Assembly (NCBI GenBank): GCA_016808115.1
Contig: JAEQBH010000723.1
Location: 159,001 to 223,000 of the forward strand
Direction of reading: 5' to 3'
DNA: 64,000 nt
Source of the DNA: Tetrastigma voinierianum
Lineage: Eukaryota > Streptophyta > Magnoliopsida > Vitales > Vitaceae
This document shows, piece by piece, positions 46,630 through 58,674 of this stretch (positions within the stretch are counted from its first letter, which is position 1; the number at the start of each line of letters is the position of its first letter). A program made the translations under genes and the position numbers. Below the pieces are notes generated by a model, which worked only from the letters and a program-made list of their open reading frames with translations, made no database searches and was not told the DNA's origin.

Positions 46630-47906
46630 TGGGCAATAATAGGCGTATAGGAACCAACAAAATTTATATCTTAGGGTTTCCTCTCATCTGAAGCTAGGTT
46701 ACTACAAAGATAAATGGGTTCAGGGTCAACACGGATGGGCTTTCTTCGTGAGATGAGAGATGCAATGATCAAAATGGCATTTTCTCGGGGTTTTAGGATT
46801 TGTGTAAAACAAAGGTAGGTGAATGGTAAAACTGAAAATAAAAGTAAAATAAAATTTTAAAAGAGGTCCTCAAGTCTGGGCCACTGGTTTGTGGTTCTAA
46901 GGCATTTCACATGTTCTTGGTCATTTTCTCGTAGTTTGGGTAATGACATATGGGCCATTTCCCCAACCTGATCTTCATTCGCAAAGAAACTTAACCCAAA
47001 ACCATTCCTCTGCACATATCATTTAATAGGTATAAATGTTCCCGACAAGCAGATAACGTCTCATAAAACTACCCTACAACAACTAATAGGAGACAACTAA
47101 TTGGATAACAGTGGATCTAAAGGTAAGCATCTACTGTAACCAAAAAGCTTGTCAAATACATGTTGGTGAGTGTAGGTTTAGGAGATTCTAACCTAAAGTG
47201 ATATGCAGGAACCTAAATACCCATAAATGCAAGCATGAAAAACATGAGAACATGTAATCTGACTTTAAACCTTCACCCAAAGGGCCCTCTTCTTCAAGAT
47301 GAGGGGGGTTTAGCCACATGCCTTGATTTGTCATCATCAAGGCGTGTTTGGATGGCGAGAAAATGAAAGAAAATGGGAGGAGAAGAAGAAAAGCGGGAAA
47401 AACTGGAGCCAAAAAAAGTCTTTTCTCTATTGCTGAAAGATTGATTTGATACAAGCTTGACTGAGCTTTATATAGTGCTCGCAAAAGGGAAATTACAAAA
47501 TCAGGTGCGAAGGACATAAAAATACGCCAGGTACTCTTGTACAAAGCCAAACAGTGCTTCTGGTCAAGAGCAACCAAGTGGCGGAAGTAGGTGTCGTGAT
47601 GGTGCGAAAATTCAAGACCTACAAAATCCCCCTGCTCCTCCTTCTTCAACCGCGCCGCTTCCAAATGTCTTCCGACTGATGCGCAGCCGAACCCTGGCCG
47701 ATTCATTGTGCTCGACTCCGACCGACTAAGATAAAGATGTGTTCCGGCTTGCAAAAACTACCAAGATAGCTACAAAATGCAATAATTAGTAATATAAATG
47801 TGGACCTCAACATGCTAATTTGGTTATTTCGAGAATGATTAGTACATAAAAAGCACTCAAAACCTACACAAATAGGGTTCAAAAATAGAACTTTTAAGCA
47901 CTAATA
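46630..47906 (-). repeat. E6 5' LTR (family A)
   Basis: Pairs with 38979-40239. Its start is decayed (...TTATTAGTGC instead of TGATTAGTGC). A 188-residue open frame at 47754-47188 lies within it, but the partner LTR is interrupted in the same frame, so it is treated as chance. Confidence 0.8.
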
Positions 47907-48787
47907 AAAATCGGGACACAAACCGATAAACGACCTAAGCTCATGAGTCTCGGGAAATGGATGCAATAACTCGAGCTGTAGAGGTCCAATTTCTGTGATT
48001 CAAAGCCTATCATCAATTTCACAGATGCAGCTACAATTTCCTACGTGGGCGACACAAGTCCAAAGTCCCTCATTTTTCCAATCAAAACCAGTCCCAAAAT
48101 CCGGACAGTGCGTAAGATCAAACAGGGTAGCATTCCCACATCCCAAAATTCGGATAAATGGCTCCTTAGGGCAAAGACATAACCACACAACCCTGGGGTG
48201 GAAAATAAACCAAAGCAAGAAGAATCCCTACCTCTGCAGCAGCCCTCGTTTGCATGCACTTTACTCTCGTCACACAAATTTCGACCGTCGAAGACCATAG
48301 ATTGGAGGAAGAAACCCTCGGTCTCCTTCTTCTCCTTCCTTTCTTCCTTTCTCCTTCTTCTTCTCATTTCTCTATTTCTTTTCTCTTCATTCGAACTGAT
48401 TCCACCCCCCCCCCCCCTCCCCACACACACACTTATCTCTTACTTTGCATAAATGGCTATTCTCAAGCCATTTGTCACTCAGATGACATGTGTCACATGT
48501 CATGTGTCACTATGACACCACTTAATCAAGCCAAGTGTCACTTGTGCCCCATGCACGCTGCCATGTGTCATCATGTCATGTGTCACCCGACACTCGTTGC
48601 ATTGAAAAACGTGAAATTCCGACTATCTCGAAATTCAATGAAATTTGCGAGACAAATTTAGCGGTGTTGTTCATTTTGTCATTCGAGATCTAGAAAATTT
48701 CCAAGGTTTCAACCTGTATTGTAGCAGCAAATTTATGTTTTTCCCTTTTTCAAAAAAAATATATATAAATTTTTCCTGTGTTTTACA
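47907..48787 (+). repeat. Unit D, right part
   Basis: Continuation of D after E6. It contains a CT-rich stretch (48320-48400), a run of C followed by (CA)n at 48404-48431, and a cluster of CATGTGTCA/TGACACATG words at about 48478-48595. It ends near ...GTGTTTTACA at 48787, after which E4's 3' UTR resumes. Frames at 48041-48661 span the low-complexity part and are not genes. Confidence 0.5.
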
Positions 48788-50109
48788 AGATAAGTATGAT
48801 GAATGGGATCTCTTACCGCATAAAGGAGCTTGTAAGACTCCATAGGCTTGTTGTCAATATCACTCTCCACTAATGTAGGCAGTTCACAAATCTTAGGATC
48901 AACTAGGTCTTTAATGGCTTGTAATGTATAGCGAGGTAAGGGCAGGCTGAATAAAAGATTGAAGCTCAGTTTTCCCAAAACATAAACATTTTCCTTTTTC
49001 CCCACTTGTTTGTTCATCCTTTAGTATATTGCATTCTTCACAATTGATATCCTAAGTTTTCCCCCTAAACTTAACTTATTGCATCTTTTCATCTCATAGT
49101 CATTCCCCCAAACTTGTTTGATTTTCACTATTTTGACCATTTTCTTCAAGAACACCAAACCTTTATTCCTTCTTCTTCATAGATATCAAGGCATAGAGTA
49201 GTGCAATGTTTGACCTCCTTAAGATTTCTACCTACCCTTAACGAGCTTTAGGTTAGTAGCTCTCAAACTAGTTCGTCTTAGAGTACTAGGTGTAAAACAC
49301 CCTAAGAACTCACTTACTCAAAGTAGAAAGGCCAAGGTCAAACGTGACTCTCTATCGGGTTTATTCTTTCTTTCTCTTTCTTTTTCTATTTTTTTTTCTT
49401 TCTGTTCCTTTCCCAACCCTCCCTTGATTTCCATTCAAAGCACACCCACTTCAACCAAACTCTAATTCACACTACATAAGATATAACATTGAAAGCAACA
49501 TGTTAGGGTAAACAAGGACTCTATGACTGAAGGGTATTCAACAAGAATGGGCAAGGGGCTCATTCTTGGTTTTTCTAGAAAGAAATGGCTAATATGGCTC
49601 GGATTGGGTGACGATGGATCCATGCACATAAGGATTAGCTAGAAAGGTTCAATCGATCCAAGGATGGCCTATATCATTTCCTAATTGTCATGTTTCCTTG
49701 AGCAATAATTGAACAAGTTCTAAAGTATTAAGAGATCAATTAGAATGATAATCACCTAAATTTTCTCTAAACCAAGCAGTATTGACCAAAAGGGGTCATG
49801 ACTTGTGCTCAAGGTGCTAAGAACATGTGGTTGATCTACAACTATATAGTCAACCCATTATGCTTTACGTTCATCTATCTCTAATTTTCTTCATGTGGAA
49901 GAAAAGTTCAATCGATATTCATCATAGGCATCACAATCAATCCCAAAAAAAAACTCAACCAAAAGCAAAGCAAAAATAATAAAAAGAACCTAAAAACGGA
50001 AAATATATAAAAGCATGCATTGTCTAAGAAGCGCTAAGTTTAACGTCATTAGCTCGACTTCCCTAACACTCGATGTTGACCACACTTTGTAATCGAAAAA
50101 GCACGACTT
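48788..50109 (-). other. E4 3' UTR, proximal segment
   Basis: Matches E2 at about 9960-10400: 'cactctccactaatgtag' near 48865 and 'gagtactaggtgtaaaacacc' near 49280. It is shorter than in E2/E3, and I see neither the GTCGCGAC-type array nor an internal TATA box here. No gene seen. Confidence 0.65.
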
Positions 50110-52142
50110 CAAAACATCCCCACAACCTATGAAGATTTCAATATAGTGATGGCCTTTTTCCTGTCAATTTCACCCCCAAAATAGGGCTTCAAATGGCGTC
50201 CATTCACTTTAAAATTTCCCTCTTCTGGATGAGATAGTTCCACACTCCCATATGGAAATACTGAAAGATGATTTATGGTCCCGACCATTCGATTCAGCTT
50301 TTCCAATGAACAATTTCAACCTTGAATCAGAATTGACTGTTGACCTGTACTGAAATTCTTTTTCTCACAATGTGCTTATCATGCCATGCCTTTGTTATTT
50401 CCTTGCATGTCTCTGCATTCTCATAGGCTTCCATACAAATTCATCAATCTCATTGAGTTGTAACAACCTCTTCTCTTCTGCCACCTGGAAGTCCATAATC
50501 AACTTCCTTGTTGCCCAATAAGCTCTAGGCTTGAGTTCCATCGGGAGATGACATGCTTTGCCAAAGACTTACCTATAGTAAGATTCTCATCTAGTTTTGA
50601 AGGTTGTGCTGAGGTATGCCCAAAATTGCATCACCCATCTTTGTCGACCAATTCTTTCGAGATATCTTCACAATTTTTTCTATGATCCTTTATTTCCCGA
50701 TTGGAAATTTCAGCTCGGGCTATCAGATTGATGATAGGCAAGAGTTGTGCGGTGTCTTACTCCATACTTGGATAAAAGTGATTCAAACAACTTGTTACAA
50801 AAGTGCCTTCCTTCGTCACTCACAATAGCCCTAGGAGTGCCAAACCTTGAGAAGATGTGCTTACAGAGAAATTTCAGGACCACCTTGGCATCACAAGTAA
50901 CCGTGAGGATAGCTTCCACCCACTTAGATACGTAGTCTACCGCTAATAATATGTATTTGTTTATGCAAGAGGATGGGAATGGGCCCATGAAATCAATTCC
51001 CCAAACATCAAACAGTTCGACTTCTAAGATTGAATTCAAGGGCATTTCATATTTTCTTTGGGGCTGCTCTTCGCATCTATCACATGTTTTCACGAATGAG
51101 TGAGAATCTTTAAACAAGGTAGGACAATAGAATCCTGATTGTAACACCTTCGTTGTTGTCCTATGACCACTAAAATGTCCACCACACTCCAAAGAATTTC
51201 AATGGAGAAGGACAACTCGCATTTCATTTTCTAGGATACATTTGCTAATCATCTTATCAACACACTGTCTATAAAGAAGGGGATCCTCCCATAAATATTG
51301 CTTCAATTCAGTAAAGAACCTTTTCTTTTGTTGAGAAGTTAAGTCCAAAGGGATAATACCAGTAGCTAGGTAGTTCACAATGTTTGCAAACCATGGAGTC
51401 CAATCAGTTTGGGAAATAGCTAGCAAATGCTCGTCCGGGAAGCTATCATTGATGTGAACTTATGAGGGTTCATTATCTTCAACTTCTAGTCTTAAAAGGT
51501 GGTCGGCGATCAAGTTTTATGATCCTTTTTTGTCTTTTATCTCCACATCAAATTCTTAAAAAAGAAGGACCCAATGTATGAGGTGAGGCTTGGCATCCTT
51601 CTTTGTCATTAGGTATTTTATGGCCGAGTGATCCGTGAAGACAACAACCTTGTTACCAATCAAGTAAGGTAGAAATTTGTCAAAAGCAAAGACTATTGCT
51701 AGCAACTCTTTTTCAATTGTGGCATAATTTATTTATGCTTCATTTAGAGTTTTTATAGCATAGTATATGGCATGAAGCAATATTTCTTCCGCTACCCCAA
51801 AACTGCCCCAACCGCATAGTCACTTGCATCACACATTAGTTCAAATGGAAGTTCCAAATTAAGCCATCACACCCAGGCGGAGGTGAGCTTATCTTTCGTT
51901 GTTAAAATGGTCATGCAATTTTCAAAGAAAAAATGGGACTCCATGCATCAATAGGCTGAAAGTGGTTTGCTTATCATTGAGAAGTCTTAATGAACTCCTA
52001 TAAAACCCGCATTTGCCTAGGAAACTCCTAATTCCTTTCACTTAAGTAGGGGGTGGAAATTTCTCAATTGTCTCAATTTTCGCCTCATTCACCTCGATCC
52101 TACTGGGCCGGATAATTTATGCTCCAAGGCCTTCCTTACTCA
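50110..52142 (-). pseudogene. E4 pol: end of RT, RNase H, integrase (minus), best preserved
   Basis: Read from 52142 down: an RT connection piece with IEVNEAKIETIEKFPPPT near 52100, RNase H at about 51850-51460 with CDASDYAVG-like, EKELLAIVFAFDKF, FTDHSAIKYL and IADHLLRLE, so its acidic residues remain. The linker is 51426-51199. Integrase (51192-50710) has a zinc-region remnant, WGIDFMGPFP and IVSDEGRHFCNK, retaining the first two catalytic acids; the third region is frameshifted. The C-terminal segment FKVNGRHLKPYF ends near 50120. The N-terminal part is cut off by E5 at 52142. A few stops remain, so it is not functional as it stands. Confidence 0.88.
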
Positions 52143-55100
52143 TCAAGGAGTCTAAACTCATCTATTTTTAATCCACTTTCCGAGCTTATTGAGATCAAGG
52201 CTTCGCTTTAACGCCAAATTATGGAATATTCACTCAACTTCGTGTTTTGGGTGTGTTTTTATTCAAAAGGAGAAAATTCCAAAGAAGAAAGCAAAGAAAA
52301 AGAGCACTTTAGCGCCTATGTCGCGGATAGAGTTGTGTCGCGACAAATGTCCAAGCTAATAAAGAAAGGAATTCACGACAATGTTTCATCACAACAATAA
52401 AGGTTCAATATCGACAGATGAGCTCACGCAACAAAAGATAGCCGTTGTCGCGACATAAAATGGAAAGAATCTAACAAGTCATTTAAGACAAAGAGAGCTT
52501 ATGTCAAGGGACAAGGTTTTTCCCGCAGATGTCAACACAGAATTGTCGCAACAAAGAAGCTCCTCAAGGCGATAAATAAAACAAGCAGAAGTTATAAATT
52601 TATCGAAGCAACAAGATCTTCTATCATGATGCCATTGATTATTGCAACATGAAAGCTTGTCGAGATGTAAGAAGAAGCCGAGAAAGACCTCGCCGACAAG
52701 GTAATGTATGTTGTGAACCGAAAAGAAGAAGCATTCGTTTCGCGATAAGGTGATGTGGCGTCGTGACACCGAAGGAAGAAGATACACCGGGTCAGGGGAC
52801 ATGAACAAGGTCGCCGGCATGTGATGCTTGCTTTTACTAAACTCGACCTGGGTCGCAATAAAAGAATCCAATGTTACGACATACTTAAAGGTGAAGATGT
52901 TTTGCTGTCGCGACAAGGATCTTAAGGTCACGCACACGAGATAATAACATCGATAAACGGGTCGCAAATGCACTTTTCTGCATTAAACAAAGATTCAATA
53001 TGCGAAGAGAGGTCTTGTTACTGCAGATAACAAATAAGGCAGTCGCACAAAGAGAAGCTGAATATAGAAAATTCCTTTTGCGACATAAAAACTTGGTCAC
53101 GACAAAAAACATTGACAACACTAAGAGGTTATGTCGCAAGATCAAAAGGAAGTTGCAACAAGAAATCAGGTTAAGTGGTGACAAGACTTTGTCACGACAG
53201 ACTTTTCTGGTTGCGATAGAAATGCTGACAATATAAAAAACATCGTGGCAACAAGAACCAAACAGACATGCTGTCGCAACATAAAAACTGGTTCGTGATA
53301 CCAATTTGACGAAGCTGCACAGAAACACTATCGTGACATAATTGTCGATGTCACAACATAACTATCCTAGTAACCACCCATAATATTGTCACGACATAGA
53401 ACGAATAGAACGACAGACCTTGCAAGGAAGATTGTTGAAGAGCCAAAGAATGATCTGTCTCGACATAGGAAACTCTGTTGTGACATAATGAATATGCTAA
53501 AGAAAAGAATACTATCACATCCAAAGAAACCTTGTCGCGACTGAATCCAAGATGGAGCACAGGGAGCATGTCGCGGCTGCACTCACATGTTGCAACAAAG
53601 ACCTCGCGAGCAGCCTCTAAAACTTGTCACAACAACACTTTTAGTCGTACGTAGGAATGCAATCCGGCGACTCCAGATCCCACAATGTAGCTCGAATTTA
53701 GCCCAAACTTCCTCGGGACTCTATAAAAGAAAACAATTGAGGAAAGCAAGAAAGTAAGCCTGCAGAAAAACCAAAGATCCTGGGGAGTCAAGACTCCTTT
53801 TCTATTATATTTTTCTTTTTTTTTTTTTTTTTTTTATTTTCTTTTCTTCATATATTAGATTTAGCGTAGAATTTCAATTTGTTTACTGGACTTGAAACAA
53901 TGAATTTTTTAGAAGTTTAGAAGTTGAGCTAAATGGTTGAAATTCACTTCCGATTACTGTCAGAATTCAATGAAATCTAGAGAAAAGGTTGAATTCCTTT
54001 CTTCAGTTGATTGCAGATGCAGTGGAATTTTCCCTGACAGCATTTCAGCAGTTCATTGTATCTAGTTTTCGAGAAATACAAACTCGCCGGGAAAGATCTC
54101 GATGTTAGTTACGGGCCTTTTCTCAGACAATTAGAAAGAAATTTCGCTGGGAGAGGTCTTGGAAATTATTTGAATGTGGTGATGTTCGTGTAGTGAATTG
54201 TTCCCTAATATTAGTAACTTATACCCATAAAAGGACCGCTATCTAGCTCGATTTCCAGAGGTCCTCTCGACATTTACACCGATTCGAGAGCCACGCAGGT
54301 GATCCGTAATCAACAAATTTGTATCCTATTTCTCCTACTCCGCCGTAGTCAAGCTACCGCAAGATAAAGGGTCTGTGGTCGAACACGGGGACGGGTTTTC
54401 TTCGCACAAATGATTTAAGTGAAGTCAAAAATGGTGAATTAAATTTGGATTTTAAGGTCTGGGTAAAACAAGGGAGATCGGGTCGCTCACTAACTAAAAC
54501 TAAAATAAGAAAAATGTAAAATAGAACCCTATGTCGTGGCACCTATTAGTGGTTTTAAGGTAACCAACATGTCCCCGGGTATTTTTTCCCCAGATCGAGA
54601 GGATGACATATAGTCATTTCCCGAACCGATCTTCGTCGGGGCTTTAAAACTAAACCCTATGATTTTCCCTTTGAAACATAGCATTTGAATGGGCATAGTG
54701 TTCTAGTGCTGAAAAACACATCTCAAAACCCTACCCACGATAACTAGCAGAACAACTAATCGAGCCTCACGGATCTAGTGAAAGTATCCATTTAACCCAA
54801 AAAGCTTGCCAAGGCACATTAAAAGAGCATGCTTAAGAGATTTAACCTAAATGAGAAGCAGAACGAACAACCATAACATCGTATGTTATCGAACATCCTC
54901 GAGTTGTCATCCTCGAGAGTGTTCGGGTACCGAGAAACGGAAAAGAAAAGGAAAGAAAATGAAGTAGCAGGAAAACGGAGCTCTAAAGCCTCTTAAAATT
55001 TATCAGATGTCGATTGATAAGCTTACAAACCTCACTCTAGCTTATATAGTGTGCAGAGCAAGGAAATTACAAAAACAACCAAAACATAAGTTATTACAAG

Positions 55101-56510
55101 GGCAAAGGAGAAACCAAAACAGTAGGGTCGTTTAACACAAAACAGTGAAGCAAATTTTTTCGCTACGAACGTTGATTTTCGCTTATGATAGCGGCATCGC
55201 TATGATACGAAAATTATGCATGATAGCGAAAATTCCAAAGATAATGAATTTGCACTGCTCAAAGACTGCTCCTCCCGGCTACCGTTCCATTGCTCCCGCT
55301 TCCTTTTTCTTCTATTTTCCTCGCTTCTTCCTCTCGTCTCGATCTATGATGTCGAGTTTGACTCGAATCTCCTTCATGTTTGACCGACTCAACAAGGTTG
55401 GCATGATTAGCTCGCAAAAACTGCAAAATTTGCCACAAAATGCGATTAGTAGAATAGTAGGGACCTTAATGTAATATGGGTTAATTAGAATGATTAGTAT
55501 ACAAAAAAGTACCAAAATCTATAATAAATGTGGTTCAAAGAACACTTTCGGGGCACTAATCGCATACGTAGATGGAGATTCCGAGCTGATCAATTACTGG
55601 GGTATGCTAGATCAATATTGATGAACTAATGAGCTCGAAGATTACTGGCTAAATCTTCAATTTACTCATGGTTTGAGAATTAGTCGACCGATCTATCAAT
55701 TTAATCAATAGAGATATCTCCTCGCTCCGATCCCGTGCTAGCTTAGATCGACCACAATACAAAGGGAGCTCTTAAGATCTCAAGGATGAGGCATCATTCA
55801 TCTTGTAAATCAAGTAAATGGCCTTGTCTTTTGGGAAGCAAGAAACTGGCACATAAGAAATGGAGATGAAGTATTGGAAAGAAAATACCCAGATCTTATA
55901 AAGAAATTCTGATTACAAGTAATTGATTAAAAACATGTTTCAGAAATGAACATGAGTCTCTAATCAGTGAAATGCATGGTTAAGGGAGAAATCCAAACTA
56001 TACTACCTTGCCTCTTTGACAATTTCAGATTCCAATTCATGATAGAATAGAATTAGATTATGTTATAGGAATTGATAATTTACAGCAAAGGAAATCCCAA
56101 GTGTCTACTTAACAATAACTGTTCAGTCCAACTTTATAAGCTAGGATTTTAAGTTTTTCTTTCAATATGTATGTAGACATTTAAAATAGTAGAATCCTTA
56201 TTCCACCATCGAACTTCTCTCGAAATGGAAGTTCAAATAGTGAACTTGAGGCTGAGGTAGTTGAATTTTAAATTCTTTCGATCTCTATGAGAACAATATC
56301 CGCACTTATAGGTCCACTTTTATTACTTGTACGACCTATGCACTTGCAGGATTATGACCAAACGAAATCTTCAATAAATTCATTGACAAAACCATTTTTA
56401 TTATGAGCATGCAAGTTCTATTTGGTCTAAACAATTTTTCGTGTCTTTAATGTGATTGCACAAATTTTCGTAATAGTGGTAAATTTATGTATATATGATT
56501 CGTCACATCA
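52143..56510 (+). repeat. E5 5' LTR (family B), split by a solo family A LTR
   Basis: Start resembles E2/E3 LTRs (...GGAGTCTAAACTCATCTATTTTTAATCC region). The U3 holds a GTCGCGAC-type array (52320-53640; exact near 52336, 52446, 52908, 53534). TATAAAAG is at 53722-53729, then a poly-T tract (53816-53837). After the insert, 55563-56510 matches E3's 12980-13850. It ends ...CACATCA, followed by AGTTTTTTGCACC. Without the insert it is about 3.1 kb. Frames in the array (52479-53328, minus) are not genes. Confidence 0.75.
54293..55562 (-). repeat. Solo family A LTR inside E5 LTR
   Basis: Aligns end to end with the E6 and E7 LTRs in minus orientation, with no internal sequence attached. GCGAA/TTTCGC motifs are at 55150-55240. 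The left edge is diverged (ACGCAGG for TGGCAGG). Flanking pentamers are not clearly duplicated. Confidence 0.75.
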
Positions 56511-56890
56511 AGTTTTTTGCACCAAGCCACTGGGATAAGGAATTTAAAATCAACATTATGACAAAAGAGAGAAATGCTAAGTTGGAGAGCTTTTCTTTGT
56601 TCTACAAAAATTTTTAAAATATGCAAAAAAACAGCTTTTAATAGTAGTGGTCGAATAAGCTACTAATATTTTTGGATGCCTAATTAGATATATAATTTTT
56701 TATCTCATCGACTCCATTCGATCTTAGTGTTTCTACTTTCGTAGTGATTTAATGCAGACAGAAAATGATATGCATCTGTCGCCTAGATAATTAAATCAAA
56801 GAACCTTGGAAGAACTGAGGAAAGCTACCAAGCACAATATAAAGTATGGCAAATTAAAGAAAGATTGCGATCATTTGATTCGTGCTTACC
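56511..56890 (+). other. E5 PBS remnant and leader
   Basis: TTGCACCAAGCCACTGGGA at 56518-56536 is a decayed PBS-like segment after the same AGTTTTT spacer as E2/E3. The leader resembles E3 13878-14110. No gene seen. Confidence 0.6.
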
Positions 56891-58354
56891 TGGCAGGCGA
56901 TCCGTAATCACAATATTTGTTTCCTATACTCCTCCTACTACCGTAGCTTCGCCACGCAAAGATAGTTGCCTAGGGTCGAACACGGATGGGTTTTCACCTA
57001 CCTAATGATTCGCATTAATGTTTGAAAATGGTGAGACTTTTGCTTGGATTTTTGGATTTGGTTAAAATCAGGGAGTTGGGTTTGGTTCCTGGCCTGATTA
57101 ACCCTAAATAGCTTAAACTCAAAGTGTGAATGGTAACCTCAAGGCTTCGTCACCAGCTTGATAACATGGGGTATTAGTGTCCTGTTATTTCTCGCATTAA
57201 GGCTAATGACATATAATCAAAGCCAAAATCGATCTTTGTTTAGCTATGAAACTAACCTAGAACCACTCTATTTGAGTCCAATCAAATACTAAGCATCTAG
57301 ATGTCCCAAGAAGTTTAAAACCCTAGCATTTAACCTCATTTTAATGGCTCGTAAATGATATCTGAAGAATGTCAAGGCATCTACCATTAAGAATGCATCA
57401 ACCCTAAAGCATGACAAGTATTGGACTAAAAGAAAGACATTAAATGGCATTAAACCTAGTTTGGAAAGTTTGAACCATAAATGCAATACCGGTATCATTT
57501 AAAGCATGAGGACAACCCGCAGAGCTCCCAAACCAAGCTAGCAACCCTCATCTTCATGCTTGAGGTTTAGCCAAGCATCCTCGAGTTGTCATCCCCAAGG
57601 GGTGTGTCGCTACCGAAAATGAGAGAAAGAGGAGAGAGAAGAGAGCAAAATAAAACCTTAAATGAAAAGTCATGGGATGCCTTGCATAAATGAAAAGTTA
57701 GGTTACAAAGTGTTGTGGTAGCTTATATAGCTAACCCCTAATGTGTGAAATGACAAAAATGCCTAAAATATGAAATTAAGATGTGTGGACAAAATGGTAA
57801 TTAATCAAAACGTGGTCGTTTTGGAATCAAAACATCAAAACACAGGCAAAGCACTTCGCTTGCGTGTGAATTTCGCTGAAGATAGCGAAATTTTCAGCTT
57901 ATGCTAAATAGGGCCCCCGCTAAGCCAGCTTAAAAATCACAAGAGATACGAAAAATCAAAATTTTCACATTGAATGCACTCGCTAGGTTACGAATTTCAC
58001 AGTATAGCGAAAATTTGGGGAGGCTAAATTTTCAAGAATGCATAGCTTAAAATCGGGTTTCCTCCTGCTTTGCCATCAGATCATCCTTTCATCAATTCCA
58101 CTTCACATTTCTTCATTTTCGTTGGTGAAATCACTGTGGAATCAAAGATTCGAAGACAAACTTGACATCAAATCCTGAAATTATTGGTTGAGGCTCGCAA
58201 AAACCTACAAAATTACCAAAACAAACTCGAATAGGACTTCGTGGTACTAAGTGACCCGCACATGTCAATCGGGCTCAATTCATATGATTATGCGCAAAAA
58301 GCACTCAAAACCTATCTTGAATAGGGTTTAAAATAGCACTTTGGGCACTAATCA
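56891..58354 (-). repeat. E7 3' LTR (family A)
   Basis: The minus-strand sequence begins TGATTAGTGCCC at 58354 and ends ...CGCCTGCCA at 56891. It lies next to GGTTGGGGGTG (58365-58355). GCGAAATTTTC-type motifs occur at 57850-58015. A TATATAAG-type box lies near 57727. At 1.46 kb it is longer than the E6 LTRs. Confidence 0.8.
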
Positions 58355-58674
58355 CACCCCCAACCGACATCGCTGTTAACCTTAAAGAATGCTAAAACAA
58401 TAAAGGTATGCGCGCCGTGCTTTTACAAAAGTGTTTATGGTTCAAAAGTGTACGATAAATGGGGCTTTACCTTTACAATGAATAATTGACACCCTGAACG
58501 AAAACCGACATGAAAGAACAAAGACCATGTAAGAACAAGTTTTAGGGCAACATCGGTTCCATGAAGTCAACTCGAACTTCCACCAAAATCTAATTGTTCC
58601 TATAAAACCAAACAGCCAATAAGATGCAAAGCTATTCCCCCAACCGTAGCTATCACGCTTCTATTCCCAAGTGT
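58355..58674 (-). other. E7 polypurine tract and distal 3' UTR
   Basis: The polypurine tract adjoins the LTR. The rest resembles E6's 40253-40560 before the insert begins. No gene seen. Confidence 0.6.

Larger units (their letters stand above)
38979..47906 (-). mobile_element. E6: family A retrotransposon without RT/RNase H/integrase
   Basis: LTRs of about 1.26-1.28 kb (38979-40239 and 46630-47906) enclose, on the minus strand, leader, gag, protease, an internal promoter-like module, the 3' ORF, 3' UTR and polypurine tract. Only about 450 bp separates the end of protease (44088) from the module found after integrase in E1, so the whole RT-RNase H-integrase part is absent. It sits inside unit D. 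The target duplication is unresolved: AAAAT at both sides with shifted ends, or TCGCG/TCGGG. Confidence 0.8.
52143..56890 (+). mobile_element. E5: family B retrotransposon, 5' part only
   Basis: A 5' LTR (52143-56510, with a 1.27-kb insert), a PBS remnant and about 370 bp of leader, then cut off by E7 at 56891. It interrupts E4's pol. The remainder presumably lies beyond E7, outside the window. Confidence 0.75.

Noticed and set aside
47188..47754. 188-residue minus-strand open frame
   Set aside because: Lies within the E6 5' LTR; the partner LTR (39795-39992) is broken in the same frame.
48041..48661. Overlapping frames around a C-run and CT-rich tract
   Set aside because: Low-complexity sequence in unit D; no domain and no conserved start.
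52479..53328. Minus-strand frames of 164 and 147 residues
   Set aside because: They run through the GTCGCGAC-type array in the E5 LTR and show Cys/Ser/Arg-rich low-complexity translation.
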